64,000 nucleotides of DNA from Streptomyces pactum (GCF_002005225.1 NZ_CP019724.1:7978001-8042000); one strand, 5' to 3'; shown: positions 51,607 to 60,671, counted from the stretch's first letter. Notes: generated from the letters alone by a model not told the origin. Program-made: numbers and translations.

Positions 51607-54600
51607 TCACCGGGGCCCGCCGTCCGGGACGTCCGGGCCGGACCCGGCGTCCATGAGACGGAACAGCTCCTCGTCCGACGCCGCCGCCAGGTCGAGCACG
51701 TCACCCGAGGGGCCCGTGTCGTCGGCCCGGGCGGGCGTCCAGCGCGCGGCGAGCGTCCGCAGCCGCGCCGCCGTACCGGAGTCGAGGCCGGCGCCCGAGG
51801 TGAGGAGCGCCTCCAGCTCGTCGACGACGGCGCCCGCGTCGCGGCGCCCGGGCGGTGTGGACCGCCGGAGCGTGTCGCAGACCAGCCGGGCCACCGCGGC
51901 GGGGGAGGGATGGTCGAACACCAGGGTCGGCGGCAGCCGCACCCCGGTGACGGCCGTCAGCCGGTTGCGCAGTTCGACGGCGGTGACGGAGGTGACACCC
52001 AGTTCCGTGAAGGCCAGCCCCGGACCGGCGTCCGGCGGCAGCTCCCCGACCACCGCGGCGAGTTCACCGCGCACCAGGTCCGTGACCACGGCCTCCCGCT
52101 CCTCCTCCGACAGCGCCGCCAGACGGTCCGCCGGCGCCCGCCCCGAACCGTCCGCCGAAGGCCCCGCCACCGCGGCTCCCGCGGCCACCGCGGCGGTCGG
52201 CACCGACGCCAGCCAGTACGCCTCGTGCTGGAAGGCGTACGTGGGCAGTGCCACCGCCCGCGCGCCGGGCAGCACCGCCGGCCAGTCGACGGGCAGACCG
52301 TGGGCGTGCAGTCGGACGGCGGCGGTGAGCACGGCCCGCTCCTCGTCGTCCCCGCCGCGCAGCAGCGGCTCCACCACCGGCCCGGTGCCCGGTTCGCGTT
52401 CCCCGAGGCACTCCTCGACCATGGGCGTGAGCGCCGCGTCCGGGCCCAGCTCGACGTAGACCGCGGTGCGCGCGTCGGCGAGGTGGGAGACGGCGTCGGC
52501 GAACCGGACCGCGTCGCGGGCGTGCCGTACCCAGTGCTCCGGGTCGCGGGCCTCGTCCGCCGTGAGCGGACGGCCCGTCACCCCGGAGACCAGCGGCAGC
52601 GCGGGGGCGGCGAACGTCAGCGCCGCCACGGTCCGGCGGAACTCGTCCAGCACCGGGTCCATCAGCGGCGAGTGGAAGGCGTGGCTGACCACCAGGCGGC
52701 GCGTCTTGAACCCGGCGGCGGTCAACTCCCCCGCCAGTTTGGTCAGCGGTCCCTCCGCCCCGGACAGCACCACCGAGCGCGGGCCGTTCACCGCGGCGAC
52801 CGCGATGTTCCCGAAGCGGTCCGCCAGCCACGGCAGCACCTCCGCCTCGGAACCGCGCACGGCGGTCATCGCGCCGCCCGGCGGCAACGACTGCATGAGC
52901 CGGCCGCGCGCGGCCACCAGGGCGCAGGCGTCCGGCAGACCGAGCACGCCCGCCACGTGGGCGGCGGCGATCTCGCCCACGGAATGGCCCACCACCCGGG
53001 CCGGGGTGAGGCCCCACGACTCCAGCAGCCGGTACAGGGCGACCTCGAAGGCGAACAGCGCGGGCTGGGCGAAGCCGGTGCCGTTCAGCGCGAGCGCCTC
53101 CGCACTGTCGGGCGCGGCCCACATCACCGACGTCAGCGGCCGGTCCAGCAGCGGATCGAGGACGGCGCACACCTCGCGCAGCGCGGCGTCGAACACCGGG
53201 AACGCGGCGGCGAGCGCGCGCCCCATCCCCGGACGCTGACTGCCCTGCCCGGTGAAGACGAACGCGGACTCGGCCACGCCACCGCCCGGACCACGGCCGG
53301 CCACCCCCGGGGTCTCGCCCCGGGCGAACGCGGCCGCCGCGGCCGAGAGCTCGTCGCGGTCCGAGCCGGTGAACACCGCCGTACGGCCGTGCAGGGTGCG
53401 GGTGGTGAGCAGGGAGTACGCGATGTCGCGCGCGCAGACCTCGGGGTGCGCCTCGGCGTACCCGGCCAGCCGCCGCGCCTGGCCGCGCAGCGCGGCTCCG
53501 TCCCGGGCCGACACCAGCCACGGCGGGCAGGGCACCGGAGACTCCCGGGGCTCCGCGGCGTCGGGCCGGTCCGTCTCCGTCTCCGTCTCCGTCTTCCCGG
53601 CGGTCGCCCGCGCGGCCGCCGGCGCCTCCTCCAGGACGAGGTGGGCGTTGGTGCCGCTGATGCCGAACGACGACACGGCGGCCCGCCGCGGCCTGCCGTC
53701 CCCGCCCGGCCAGGGGCGCGGCCCGGCCAGCAGCCGCAGGGCGCCCGAGGACCAGTCGATCCGCGAACTGGGGGTGTCCGCGTGCAGTGTGCGGGGCAGC
53801 ACACCGTGCTCCAGGGCGAGCACCGCCTTCATCACTCCCGTCACCCCGGCGGCCGCCTGGGTGTGGCCCAGGTTCGACTTCACGGAACCCAGCCACAGCG
53901 GGCGCCCTTCGGGCCGGTCACGTCCGTACGTGTCCAGCAGCGCCTGCGCCTCGATGGGGTCGCCCAGCGCGGTGCCGGTGCCGTGGGCCTCGACCACGTC
54001 CACGTCCGCCGCCGTGAGGCCGGCATCGGCCAGCGCCTGCCGGACGACCCGGCGCTGGGCGGGGCCGTTGGGGGCGGTCAAGCCGTTGGAGGCACCGTCC
54101 TGGTTGACGGCCGAGCCGCGGATCACCGCGAGGACGGGATGGCCGCGGCGCCGGGCGTCGGACAGGCGCTCCAGCAGCAGCAGGCCGGCGCCCTCCGACC
54201 AGGCGGCGCCGTCCGCGCCCTCCCCGAAGGACTTGCAGCGGCCGTCGGGGGACAGGCCCCGCAGCCGCGAGAAGCCGACGAACGGAGCGGGCGTCGCCAT
54301 CACGGCGACCCCGCCGGCCAGCGCCAGATCCGACTCGCCCGACCGCAGCGACCGGCAGGCCAGGTGCAGGGCGACCAGCGACGACGAGCACGCGGTGTCC
54401 ACCGTCAGCGCGGGCCCGTTGAGGCCCAGCGCGTACGCGATCCGGCCGGACAGCGCGCCGCCGGCCGTGCCCACCGGCAGCAGCCCCTCCAGCGTGCCGG
54501 ACGGGTCGACCGCCCCGGCCGCGTAGTCGTGGTACATCGCACCGGTGAACACGCCGGTGCGGGTGCCGCGCAGCGTCAGCGGGTCGATGCGGGCCCGCTC

Positions 54601-57006
54601 CACGGCCTCCCACGCGGTCTCCAGCAGCAGTCGCTGCTGCGGGTCGGTGGCCAGCGCCTCCCGATCCGACATGCCGAAGAAGCCGGCGTCGAAGTGGGCC
54701 GCGTCGCGCAGGAAGCCGCCCGTGCGGGCGTAAGTGGTGCCCGGGTGCTCCGGGTCGTCGTCGAAGAGGGCGTCGAGGTCCCAGCCGCGGTCGGACGGGA
54801 AGCCCGACACGGCGTCGGTGCCGGAGTCGAGCAGCGCCCACAGCGCCTCGGGGGAGTCGGCGCCACCGGGCAGCCGGCAGGCCATCCCGACGACGGCGAC
54901 CGGTTCGCCGTCGTACGCCGTGACACCGGCCTCCTCCTCCGCGCGGTCCAGGCCGGCCAGTTCCCGGGCGAGGGCGGCCGGGGTGGGGAAGTCGAAGGCC
55001 ACCGCGGCGGGCAGCGGCAGCCCCGTGGCGTCGGCGAGCGCGTTGCGCAGCCGCACCGAGGCCACCGAGTCCAGGCCGTGCGCGCGGAACGTCGTGTCGG
55101 GGCCGATCGGCGCCACCGCCCCGGCCGCCTCGTCCCCGTCCGTGCCGAGCACGCGGGCGACGGCGGCCACCACCAGGTCCAGCGCGGCGCGCACGTCCGG
55201 TCGGGGCAGGTCGTCGGGGACCGGCTCGGGATTCTCGGCGGCGTCGGCGAGGATCCGTTCCAGCGCCCGTCGGTTGATCTTTCCGGCGGGTGTGCGCGGC
55301 AGCTCCGGCAGGGCGACGAGTTCCAGCGGGATCTTGTACTCGGCCACACCCCGCTCGCGCAGGAAGGCCGTGACCTCGCTGAGGCCGATCGTATGTGACG
55401 AGGTGTCACCCGAGGTCGAGACCGAGTCCGAGTCAGAGTCCGAGGCCGAGGCCGACCCCGCGTCTGTACCCGTGTCCGTGTCCGTGTCCGTGTCCGGGGG
55501 AGTCGTGGCCGCGCCGGCGGACCCCGCGACGGCGCTCGTCCCGGTCGCGCTCGCGGTCACCACCAGGCAGGGGTACTCACCGAGCCGCGGGTCCGGCTTG
55601 GCGACCACGGCCAGCGGACCGATGCCGGGCAGGTCCGCCAGCAGGCCCTGGATCTCCACCGCGTTGAACTTGCGGCCGCCCACGTTGATCAGCTCCGCGG
55701 AGCGGCCGTGGAACACCACCAGCCCGTCCTCGGTGACCGAGGCCATGTCCCCGGTGCGCAGCCAGCCGTCCCCGGACACCACCGACCGGGTCAGGTCCGG
55801 CTCCCCGTGGTACCCGCGGAACATGCTCGGGCTGCGGTAGTACAGCTCGCCGGCCGCACCGGGGGCGCACGGCCTGCCGTCCTCGTCGAGGATCCGCAGC
55901 TCCGCGCCCCGCACCGGCCGGCCCACGCTGCGCGCGGCGACCTCCGGCGGGTCGCCGGCCAGGCTGCTGGTGCCGTTGCCGGCCTCCGACATCCCCCACA
56001 CCACGACCAGGACGGTGTCCAGGGTCTCCCGCACCGAGCGCACCAGGGCGGCGGGCAGGGCGGCGCCCGCCGTCAGTACCCGGCCCGGGCGGAACCCGGC
56101 CGCCGACCCGGACTCCCGCACCCGGGACACCACGTCGTGCAGTTGCGCGGGCACGGCGACCACCACGTCCGGCCGCTCCCGCCGTGCCAGCTCCCAGAAG
56201 CGGTCCACGTCCCACGAACGCAGCAGCACCTGGCGGCCCGAACGGAACAGCGCCGAGTACACCGACTGGAGCCCGAAGCAGTGCGTGAGCGGGCAGGCGG
56301 TCATCAGGGTGCCCGCGTACGCCTCGGCGCTGTCCTCGGTCGCGGCGCGGGAGTTGGTCAGCAGCGCGTCGTGCGTGTGCAGGCAGATCTTCGGCCGCGC
56401 GGACGTGGTCCCGGACGACGGGAAGAGCAGGAACGGCGACGCGGGCCGCACCTGCACCGGCCGGGGCCGTTCACCGGCCCACCGGTCCAGCAGCCCCTGG
56501 ACCGTCTCGGACCCGTCCGGCGCGGTGGAGCCGGTGACCAGGACGGCCCGCAGCGACGGCAGCGCGGCCCGCAGCGCCGTCGCGCCCAGCGGTGCGCCGG
56601 GGCCGGCGTCCTGGGAGCCCGCCGGCAGCGCGGCCACCGCCGGTCCGACCCGCTCCAGCAGGGACCGGACGTCGGCGGGTGCGTTGCCCTGGTGGACGGG
56701 CAGGGTGACGGCGCCCACCGACGCGGCCGCCAGGTGCAGCGTCACGTACTCCCAGCAGTTGGGCAGGTGCAGGGCGACCACGTCGCCCGGGACGACACCG
56801 GCCTCCTGCAGGCCGCGGGCCAGCGCGTCCACCTCGGCCCGCCACGCCTGCCAGGTCCGGGTGCGCTCGCCGTCGACCAGCGCCACGGCGTCACCGCCGT
56901 GGCGCACGGCCGCGGCGAACACCTCCGGAAGGGTCAGGCCGTCCAGGCTCCCGTCGGCGGCGCCGGGCGGGTCGATCACGTAGTCGTCTGCGTGGACGGG
57001 CACCAT
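51607..57006 (-). CDS. fscA: PKS loading protein FscA-like: AMP ligase-ACP-KS-AT-ACP
   Basis: A 1799-residue protein that activates p-aminobenzoate and performs the first extension. Domains: acyl-AMP/CoA ligase (about 1-590), ACP (Ser647), KS (from about 699, Cys873), AT (about 1245-1550; GHSVG and HAFH, malonyl), ACP (Ser1673), and a C-terminal acidic tail as docking segment. There is no KR, DH or ER, so the first keto group survives, giving the p-aminoacetophenone end. I choose ATG 57006, with GGGAG just upstream (a GTG at 57009 is also possible). The frame extends to an ATG at 57087, but that start has no ribosome site and would place a PAS-LuxR operator inside the coding region. The aromatic-starter role is supported by the adjacent pabAB. 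Confidence 0.92.
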   Translation of the reverse strand: MVPVHADDYVIDPPGAADGSLDGLTLPEVFAAAVRHGGDAVALVDGERTRTWQAWRAEVDALARGLQEAGVVPGDVVALHLPNCWEYVTLHLAAASVGAVTLPVHQGNAPADVRSLLERVGPAVAALPAGSQDAGPGAPLGATALRAALPSLRAVLVTGSTAPDGSETVQGLLDRWAGERPRPVQVRPASPFLLFPSSGTTSARPKICLHTHDALLTNSRAATEDSAEAYAGTLMTACPLTHCFGLQSVYSALFRSGRQVLLRSWDVDRFWELARRERPDVVVAVPAQLHDVVSRVRESGSAAGFRPGRVLTAGAALPAALVRSVRETLDTVLVVVWGMSEAGNGTSSLAGDPPEVAARSVGRPVRGAELRILDEDGRPCAPGAAGELYYRSPSMFRGYHGEPDLTRSVVSGDGWLRTGDMASVTEDGLVVFHGRSAELINVGGRKFNAVEIQGLLADLPGIGPLAVVAKPDPRLGEYPCLVVTASATGTSAVAGSAGAATTPPDTDTDTDTGTDAGSASASDSDSDSVSTSGDTSSHTIGLSEVTAFLRERGVAEYKIPLELVALPELPRTPAGKINRRALERILADAAENPEPVPDDLPRPDVRAALDLVVAAVARVLGTDGDEAAGAVAPIGPDTTFRAHGLDSVASVRLRNALADATGLPLPAAVAFDFPTPAALARELAGLDRAEEEAGVTAYDGEPVAVVGMACRLPGGADSPEALWALLDSGTDAVSGFPSDRGWDLDALFDDDPEHPGTTYARTGGFLRDAAHFDAGFFGMSDREALATDPQQRLLLETAWEAVERARIDPLTLRGTRTGVFTGAMYHDYAAGAVDPSGTLEGLLPVGTAGGALSGRIAYALGLNGPALTVDTACSSSLVALHLACRSLRSGESDLALAGGVAVMATPAPFVGFSRLRGLSPDGRCKSFGEGADGAAWSEGAGLLLLERLSDARRRGHPVLAVIRGSAVNQDGASNGLTAPNGPAQRRVVRQALADAGLTAADVDVVEAHGTGTALGDPIEAQALLDTYGRDRPEGRPLWLGSVKSNLGHTQAAAGVTGVMKAVLALEHGVLPRTLHADTPSSRIDWSSGALRLLAGPRPWPGGDGRPRRAAVSSFGISGTNAHLVLEEAPAAARATAGKTETETETDRPDAAEPRESPVPCPPWLVSARDGAALRGQARRLAGYAEAHPEVCARDIAYSLLTTRTLHGRTAVFTGSDRDELSAAAAAFARGETPGVAGRGPGGGVAESAFVFTGQGSQRPGMGRALAAAFPVFDAALREVCAVLDPLLDRPLTSVMWAAPDSAEALALNGTGFAQPALFAFEVALYRLLESWGLTPARVVGHSVGEIAAAHVAGVLGLPDACALVAARGRLMQSLPPGGAMTAVRGSEAEVLPWLADRFGNIAVAAVNGPRSVVLSGAEGPLTKLAGELTAAGFKTRRLVVSHAFHSPLMDPVLDEFRRTVAALTFAAPALPLVSGVTGRPLTADEARDPEHWVRHARDAVRFADAVSHLADARTAVYVELGPDAALTPMVEECLGEREPGTGPVVEPLLRGGDDEERAVLTAAVRLHAHGLPVDWPAVLPGARAVALPTYAFQHEAYWLASVPTAAVAAGAAVAGPSADGSGRAPADRLAALSEEEREAVVTDLVRGELAAVVGELPPDAGPGLAFTELGVTSVTAVELRNRLTAVTGVRLPPTLVFDHPSPAAVARLVCDTLRRSTPPGRRDAGAVVDELEALLTSGAGLDSGTAARLRTLAARWTPARADDTGPSGDVLDLAAASDEELFRLMDAGSGPDVPDGGPR
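51930..54912 (-). other. FscA module 1: KS-AT(malonyl)-ACP, non-reducing
   Basis: KS Cys873 in DTACSSSL with HGTGT and KSNLGH histidines. AT has GQGSQ, GHSVG and HAFH, malonyl type. The carrier Ser1673 is in GVTSV. No reductive domain lies between the AT and ACP, so PABA-CO-CH2-CO-S-ACP is the expected product. Confidence 0.88.
54995..57006 (-). other. FscA loading module: PABA ligase and carrier
   Basis: Adenylation signatures: SSGTTSARPK phosphate loop, GWLRTGD, and the catalytic Lys576 in PAGKINRR. A low-complexity Asp/Thr/Ser insert (about residues 500-536, 55398-55510) splits the C-terminal subdomain between the CLVVTAS strand and the following helix; related ligases have a short loop there. 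ACP1 Ser647 sits in HGLDSV. The substrate assignment to p-aminobenzoate is inferred from the cluster, not from residues alone. Confidence 0.8.
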
Positions 57007-57067
57007 CACTCCCGGGGAGTCGAGCGTTTCCGGCGTACGGGGACGCTCCCAGGCTGTTGCCGGGCGC

Positions 57068-57083
57068 CCCGGGTTTTCCCTAG
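57068..57083 (-). promoter_or_regulatory. Candidate PAS-LuxR (PimM/FscRI-type) operator of fscA
   Basis: On the minus strand, CTAGGGAAAACCCGGG matches the published PimM-type consensus CTVGGGAWWTCCCBAG at 14 of 16 positions, and equally well read on the plus strand. It ends 61 bases before the preferred fscA ATG at 57006, a promoter-like position for these activators, which often bind over the -35 region. Confidence 0.7.
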
Positions 57084-57326
57084 ACATGGGGACGGGGCGG
57101 GCCCGGAGGTTTGGCGGGACGCACCCCGGCGCAGGGAGCAGCAGGATCAGCCACGGTCCGCCAGGGGCCCCGTTGAGCCTCGGCGAGGCACCGGGAGCCA
57201 CGGCGAGGCACGGGTAGCAGTCACGGGGCAAGGCACGGGCAGCCTCCGCATGGCACGGGGGTCCAGGGCGAGGCACCGCGAGCCATGCGATCCACCGGAA
57301 GCCGCCGGGAGAGCGCCCCGTCCCGG
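57084..57326 (-). promoter_or_regulatory. fscA upstream region with five degenerate direct repeats
   Basis: No gene was found between fscA and the pabAB stop. Five copies of a GAGGCACSGGGAGC-like unit start at 57185, 57205, 57230, 57250 and 57270, spaced 20-25 bp, about 180-280 bp upstream of the fscA start. They may be regulator sites or a decayed repeat. No clear -10/-35 pair could be fixed. Confidence 0.45.
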
Positions 57327-59519
57327 TCAGTCCGACCCGGGCGCGGCGCCCGCCTCGGGCACGCCGTCCTCCAGAAGCACGCGGCCGGGGAACTCCGCGC
57401 CCAGCAGGCGCAGCAGCGGCGCCGCCTTCACCGCCGTCTCCTCGAACTCCGCCGCGGGGTCGGAGAGCGCGATGACGGCACCGCCCACGCCGTAGCGCAG
57501 CCGGCCGCCGCTCAGCACCACGGTGCGGATGACGATGCTCAGGTCCACCGCCCCGGTCAGGGAGAAGTAGCCGACGGCACCCGAGTACACCCCGCGCGGC
57601 CCGCCCTCCAGCCGGTCGATGATCTGCATGGTGCGGATCTTCGGCGCACCGGTCATCGAACCGCCGGGGAACGCGGCCCGGACCGCGGCGACCGGGCTGC
57701 TGTCCGCCCGCAGGCGGGCCCGTACCGTGCTGACCAGTTGATGCACCGTGGCATAGCTCTCCACCTGGAACACCGGGTCCGCGACCACCGAACCCACCTC
57801 GGCACAGCGGCCGAGGTCGTGCCTCACCAGGTCCACGATCATCAGGTTCTCGGCGCGGTCCTTCGCGCTGGCCGCCAGATCCCGGGCCAGCCGGTCGTCC
57901 TCCTGCGGCGTGGCGCCGCGCGGCCTCGTCCCCTTGATCGGCTTGGACTCCATCACGCCGTGCCGGTCGATGCGCAGGAACCGCTCGGGCGAGGTGCTGA
58001 GCACCGCCATCGGGCCGAAGTGGAGGAACGCGGCGAACGGCGCGCGGCTCAGCCGGCGCAGGCGGCGGTACGCCTGCCACGGGTCGAGGCCGGTCTCGAC
58101 CTCGGCCATGTTGGTCAGGCAGACCTCGTAGGTCTCGCCGGCCGTGATCTCCTGCTGGCAGGCGTCTATCAGCTTGAGGTAGGCGTCGCGGTCGTGACGC
58201 AGCACCACCGGACCGGCCTCACCGGCCGCTGCCGGGGCGAAGGGTTCCGGCTCCAGGCCCGCGATCGACTCCAGGGCGTCCGCCGCCGACGCGAGCCAGC
58301 ACCTCGCCTCCTCCTCGGCCCCGTCCTCCGCCAGTGCCAGCAGGTACGTCGTGCCGGTGCGGTGGTCCAGGACCAGGGCGCGGTCGGCGAAGACGAGGAC
58401 CGCGTCCGGGTCGGGGGAGCGGTGCGCCGCCTCGCCCTCGCATTCGGCCTTCAGCTCGTAGCCGAGGCAGCCGACCCATCCGAGGGCGAAATCGAAGGGC
58501 AGCTCGGGCACTTCGGTGTGCAGTCCGGCGAGGTCCCGCTCAAGCCAGGCCAGAAACGCGCTCCGCTCGACGCGCGTGCCACGGCCTCCCCCGGTGATCG
58601 TCACGGTGCCGGCCTGCACGTCGGCCTTGGCGACCCGGGCCAGCGGCCCCGACGCGTCACCCATCACGGAGAGCTGCCCCAGGTGCCCGTCCGGCCGGCT
58701 GCTGTCCAGCCAGAACGGGTGGTCGCCGGTGCGGAACAGCCAGTCGAAGGCGACCTCCCCGTCCCACCGGGTCGTCAGCCGCTCCGCCAGGACCCGCAGC
58801 CGTCGGACCGGCCGCGTGCCTTCGACCGGCCGCGTGCCTTCGACCGGGCCCATGTCCTCGCCCGGGCCGGCGGACCCGGAGACCGGCTCGCCGTCCGCGG
58901 ACTCCGGCCGGGGAAGGACCGATGAGCGGGACCGGAAACGGTGGTGCCCCTCCGTCAGGCGACGGAAGTTCCCCAGCAGCCGGTGACCGTCCTCGGTGCC
59001 GATGGACTCAGGGTGGAACTGCACGCCCCACAGCGGCAGCGTCCGGTGCCGCAGCGCCATCAGCACTCCGTCCTCGGACCACGCCGTGGCCTCCAGCCCG
59101 GGTGCCAGACCGGTCACGGCCAGCGAGTGGTAGCGGACCACCTCGAGCGGCTGCGGCAGGCCCTCGAAGAGGCCGGTGCCGTCGTGCCGCACCCGCGACG
59201 TCCGCCCGTGCCGGGGCTCGGGCGCGGGACCGACGGAGGCGCCGTGGACCAGGGCCACGCCCTGGTGGCCCAGGCACACCCCGAGCACGGGCAGCCGTCC
59301 CTCCTCGGCGATCGAGCGGCACACCCCGAAGTCCTCGGGGCGGTGCGGCGTGCCCGGGCCCGGTGACAGCACCACGTTGTCGAACGCGTCGAGGAGGGCC
59401 GGCCGCCACGCCGGGTCGTCGTTGCGGATGACCTCGGGTTCCTGTCCGTTGACCCGGGCCAGGTAGTGGAAGAGGTTGAAGGTGAAGGAGTCGTAGTTGT
59501 CGACGAGCAATGTGCGCAT
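57327..59519 (-). CDS. pabAB: Aminodeoxychorismate synthase, fused PabA-PabB
   Basis: A 730-residue bifunctional enzyme converting chorismate and glutamine to 4-amino-4-deoxychorismate, precursor of the PABA starter. The N-terminal glutamine amidotransferase has Cys82 in GVCLGHQG and His169/Glu171 in FHPES. The C-terminal chorismate-binding half has PIKGT with Lys529, the lysine typical of PabB; anthranilate synthases have PIAGT. This separates it from TrpEG. The joining segment (about 205-240) has two VEGTRP repeats. AAGGAA lies six bases before the ATG. A lyase (PabC) is still needed and is not in this window. The fusion is typical of secondary-metabolite PABA synthases. Confidence 0.95.
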   Translation of the reverse strand: MRTLLVDNYDSFTFNLFHYLARVNGQEPEVIRNDDPAWRPALLDAFDNVVLSPGPGTPHRPEDFGVCRSIAEEGRLPVLGVCLGHQGVALVHGASVGPAPEPRHGRTSRVRHDGTGLFEGLPQPLEVVRYHSLAVTGLAPGLEATAWSEDGVLMALRHRTLPLWGVQFHPESIGTEDGHRLLGNFRRLTEGHHRFRSRSSVLPRPESADGEPVSGSAGPGEDMGPVEGTRPVEGTRPVRRLRVLAERLTTRWDGEVAFDWLFRTGDHPFWLDSSRPDGHLGQLSVMGDASGPLARVAKADVQAGTVTITGGGRGTRVERSAFLAWLERDLAGLHTEVPELPFDFALGWVGCLGYELKAECEGEAAHRSPDPDAVLVFADRALVLDHRTGTTYLLALAEDGAEEEARCWLASAADALESIAGLEPEPFAPAAAGEAGPVVLRHDRDAYLKLIDACQQEITAGETYEVCLTNMAEVETGLDPWQAYRRLRRLSRAPFAAFLHFGPMAVLSTSPERFLRIDRHGVMESKPIKGTRPRGATPQEDDRLARDLAASAKDRAENLMIVDLVRHDLGRCAEVGSVVADPVFQVESYATVHQLVSTVRARLRADSSPVAAVRAAFPGGSMTGAPKIRTMQIIDRLEGGPRGVYSGAVGYFSLTGAVDLSIVIRTVVLSGGRLRYGVGGAVIALSDPAAEFEETAVKAAPLLRLLGAEFPGRVLLEDGVPEAGAAPGSD

Positions 59520-59569
59520 GGCGTTTCCTTGTCCAGGAGGCGCGTGAGCGGAAAGTGACGGGGGACGTA

Positions 59570-59590
59570 ACGGACTCGGGACGGTCCGGC
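59570..59590 (-). promoter_or_regulatory. Weak PAS-LuxR half-site upstream of pabAB
   Basis: CTCGGGA at 59575-59581 (plus strand) is one exact half of the box seen before fscA, but the other half is poor (about 10 of 16 overall). It lies 56-71 bases upstream of the pabAB ATG, similar to the fscA spacing. Confidence 0.25.
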
Positions 59591-59649
59591 CGTGTGCGGG
59601 CTCTCCGGTGGTGCGTCGACCACAGCTCCTGCGCCTGCCCGGGCGGACG

Positions 59650-60420
59650 TCAGGACACCGGGGCGGCCCCCAGGGGGGCGAGGGCGGCGGCGATCTCGCC
59701 GTTGACCGCCGTCAGGTGCTGGGTGAGGAAGAAGTGGCCGCCGGTGAACACCCGCAGCCGGAACGGCCCCTCGGTGTGGTCCCGCCAGCGCTCGGCCTCC
59801 TCGGCCGTGGTCAGCGGGTCGCCGTCGCCGGTCAGCACGGTGACGCCGCAGCGCACCCGGCGGTCCGGCGGGCAGGAGTACGTCTCGATGGCACGGTAGT
59901 CGCCGCGCAGCGCCGGCAGCGCCATCCGCAGGATCTCCTCGTCCCCGAGGACGCCCGCGGCGGTGCCGTTCAGCCGTTTCATCTCGGCGACGATGCCGTC
60001 GTCGTCCCGCAGGTGCACCTCCTCGGCGCGCGTGGTCGACGGAGCCCGGCGGCCGGAGGCGATGACGGTGCGCGGCCCGGCACCCTTCTGCTCGAGCCGC
60101 CACGCGGTCTCGAACGCCAGCGCCGCCCCCATGCTGTGCCCGAAGAACACACTGGGCCGGTCGTCCAGTGCCAGCAGCCGCTCGGCCACCAGGTCCGCCA
60201 GTCGGCCCAGGTCCTCCACACAGGGTTCCTTGCGGCGGTCCTGGCGTCCGGGGTACTGGAGCGAGATGACGTCGGCGACCGGGGCGAACCGCGCCGAGAC
60301 CGGGTGGTAGAAGCTGGCCGAGCCGCCCGCGTGCGGGAAGCAGACCAGCCGTACCGCGTCGGCGTCGGTCGGGTGGTAGCGCCGCAGCCACAGGGCTGCG
60401 GTGTCGTCAGCGGTCGTCAC
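59650..60420 (-). CDS. fscTE: Type II (editing) thioesterase
   Basis: A 256-residue alpha/beta hydrolase of the RifR/GrsT family, which removes wrong or stalled acyl groups from PKS carriers. Ser96 is in GHSMG, an acidic residue in GDGDP (199/201), and His229 in GGHF complete a triad; FPHAGG near residues 28-33 is the usual oxyanion strand. Length is normal for the family. I choose GTG 60420 because GAAGGGA lies about seven bases upstream and the family motif WLRRYHP follows at once; the frame runs on to 60603 with a non-homologous Pro/Arg-rich stretch. It sits 130 bp before pabAB and may share its transcript. Confidence 0.92.
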   Translation of the reverse strand: MTTADDTAALWLRRYHPTDADAVRLVCFPHAGGSASFYHPVSARFAPVADVISLQYPGRQDRRKEPCVEDLGRLADLVAERLLALDDRPSVFFGHSMGAALAFETAWRLEQKGAGPRTVIASGRRAPSTTRAEEVHLRDDDGIVAEMKRLNGTAAGVLGDEEILRMALPALRGDYRAIETYSCPPDRRVRCGVTVLTGDGDPLTTAEEAERWRDHTEGPFRLRVFTGGHFFLTQHLTAVNGEIAAALAPLGAAPVS

Positions 60421-60535
60421 GGTGTCGGTCCCTTCGGTGGTCCAGTGGCCGGCGGGGTTCCGCCGGCCGGCCGGGTCCGGGGCGGCCCGGGACGGGCGCA
60501 CCTCCCGCCGCGGACCGCCGCGGACCCGGGTGTCG

Positions 60536-60579
60536 CCGGTGGGGTGGCCGGGCCCTCTGGTTCCCGGACACCCCACCGG
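60536..60579 (-). terminator. Strong hairpin between fscFE and fscTE
   Basis: An 11-bp perfect stem (CCGGTGGGGTG at 60536-60546, complement at 60569-60579) encloses an inner CCGGG/CCCGG stem. It lies about 90 bases after the ferredoxin stop in a 251-bp spacer, suggesting that the fscMI-fscMII-fscP-fscFE transcript ends here and that fscTE-pabAB has its own start or is attenuated. Confidence 0.65.
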
Positions 60580-60671
60580 GGGCCGTGGCCGGGGCACCGG
60601 CACCGCCGAGCCCGTCCGGCCACGGAGTCGTGCGGCGGGTCCCTTCGGGCCCGGCCCCCGGCACGGTGCGT

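Noticed and set aside
50935..55398. 1487-residue plus-strand frame opposite fscA and the ABC ATPase
   Set aside because: Arg/Gly/Gln-rich antisense frame without motifs; the minus strand has clear Walker, KS, AT and ACP motifs.
57007..57087. Upstream fscA start at ATG 57087
   Set aside because: No ribosome site, no homologous N-terminal sequence, and it would place the PAS-LuxR box inside the gene.
57327..59519. Anthranilate synthase (TrpEG) identity
   Set aside because: The chorismate site reads PIKGT, not PIAGT, and the neighbouring ligase PKS needs PABA.
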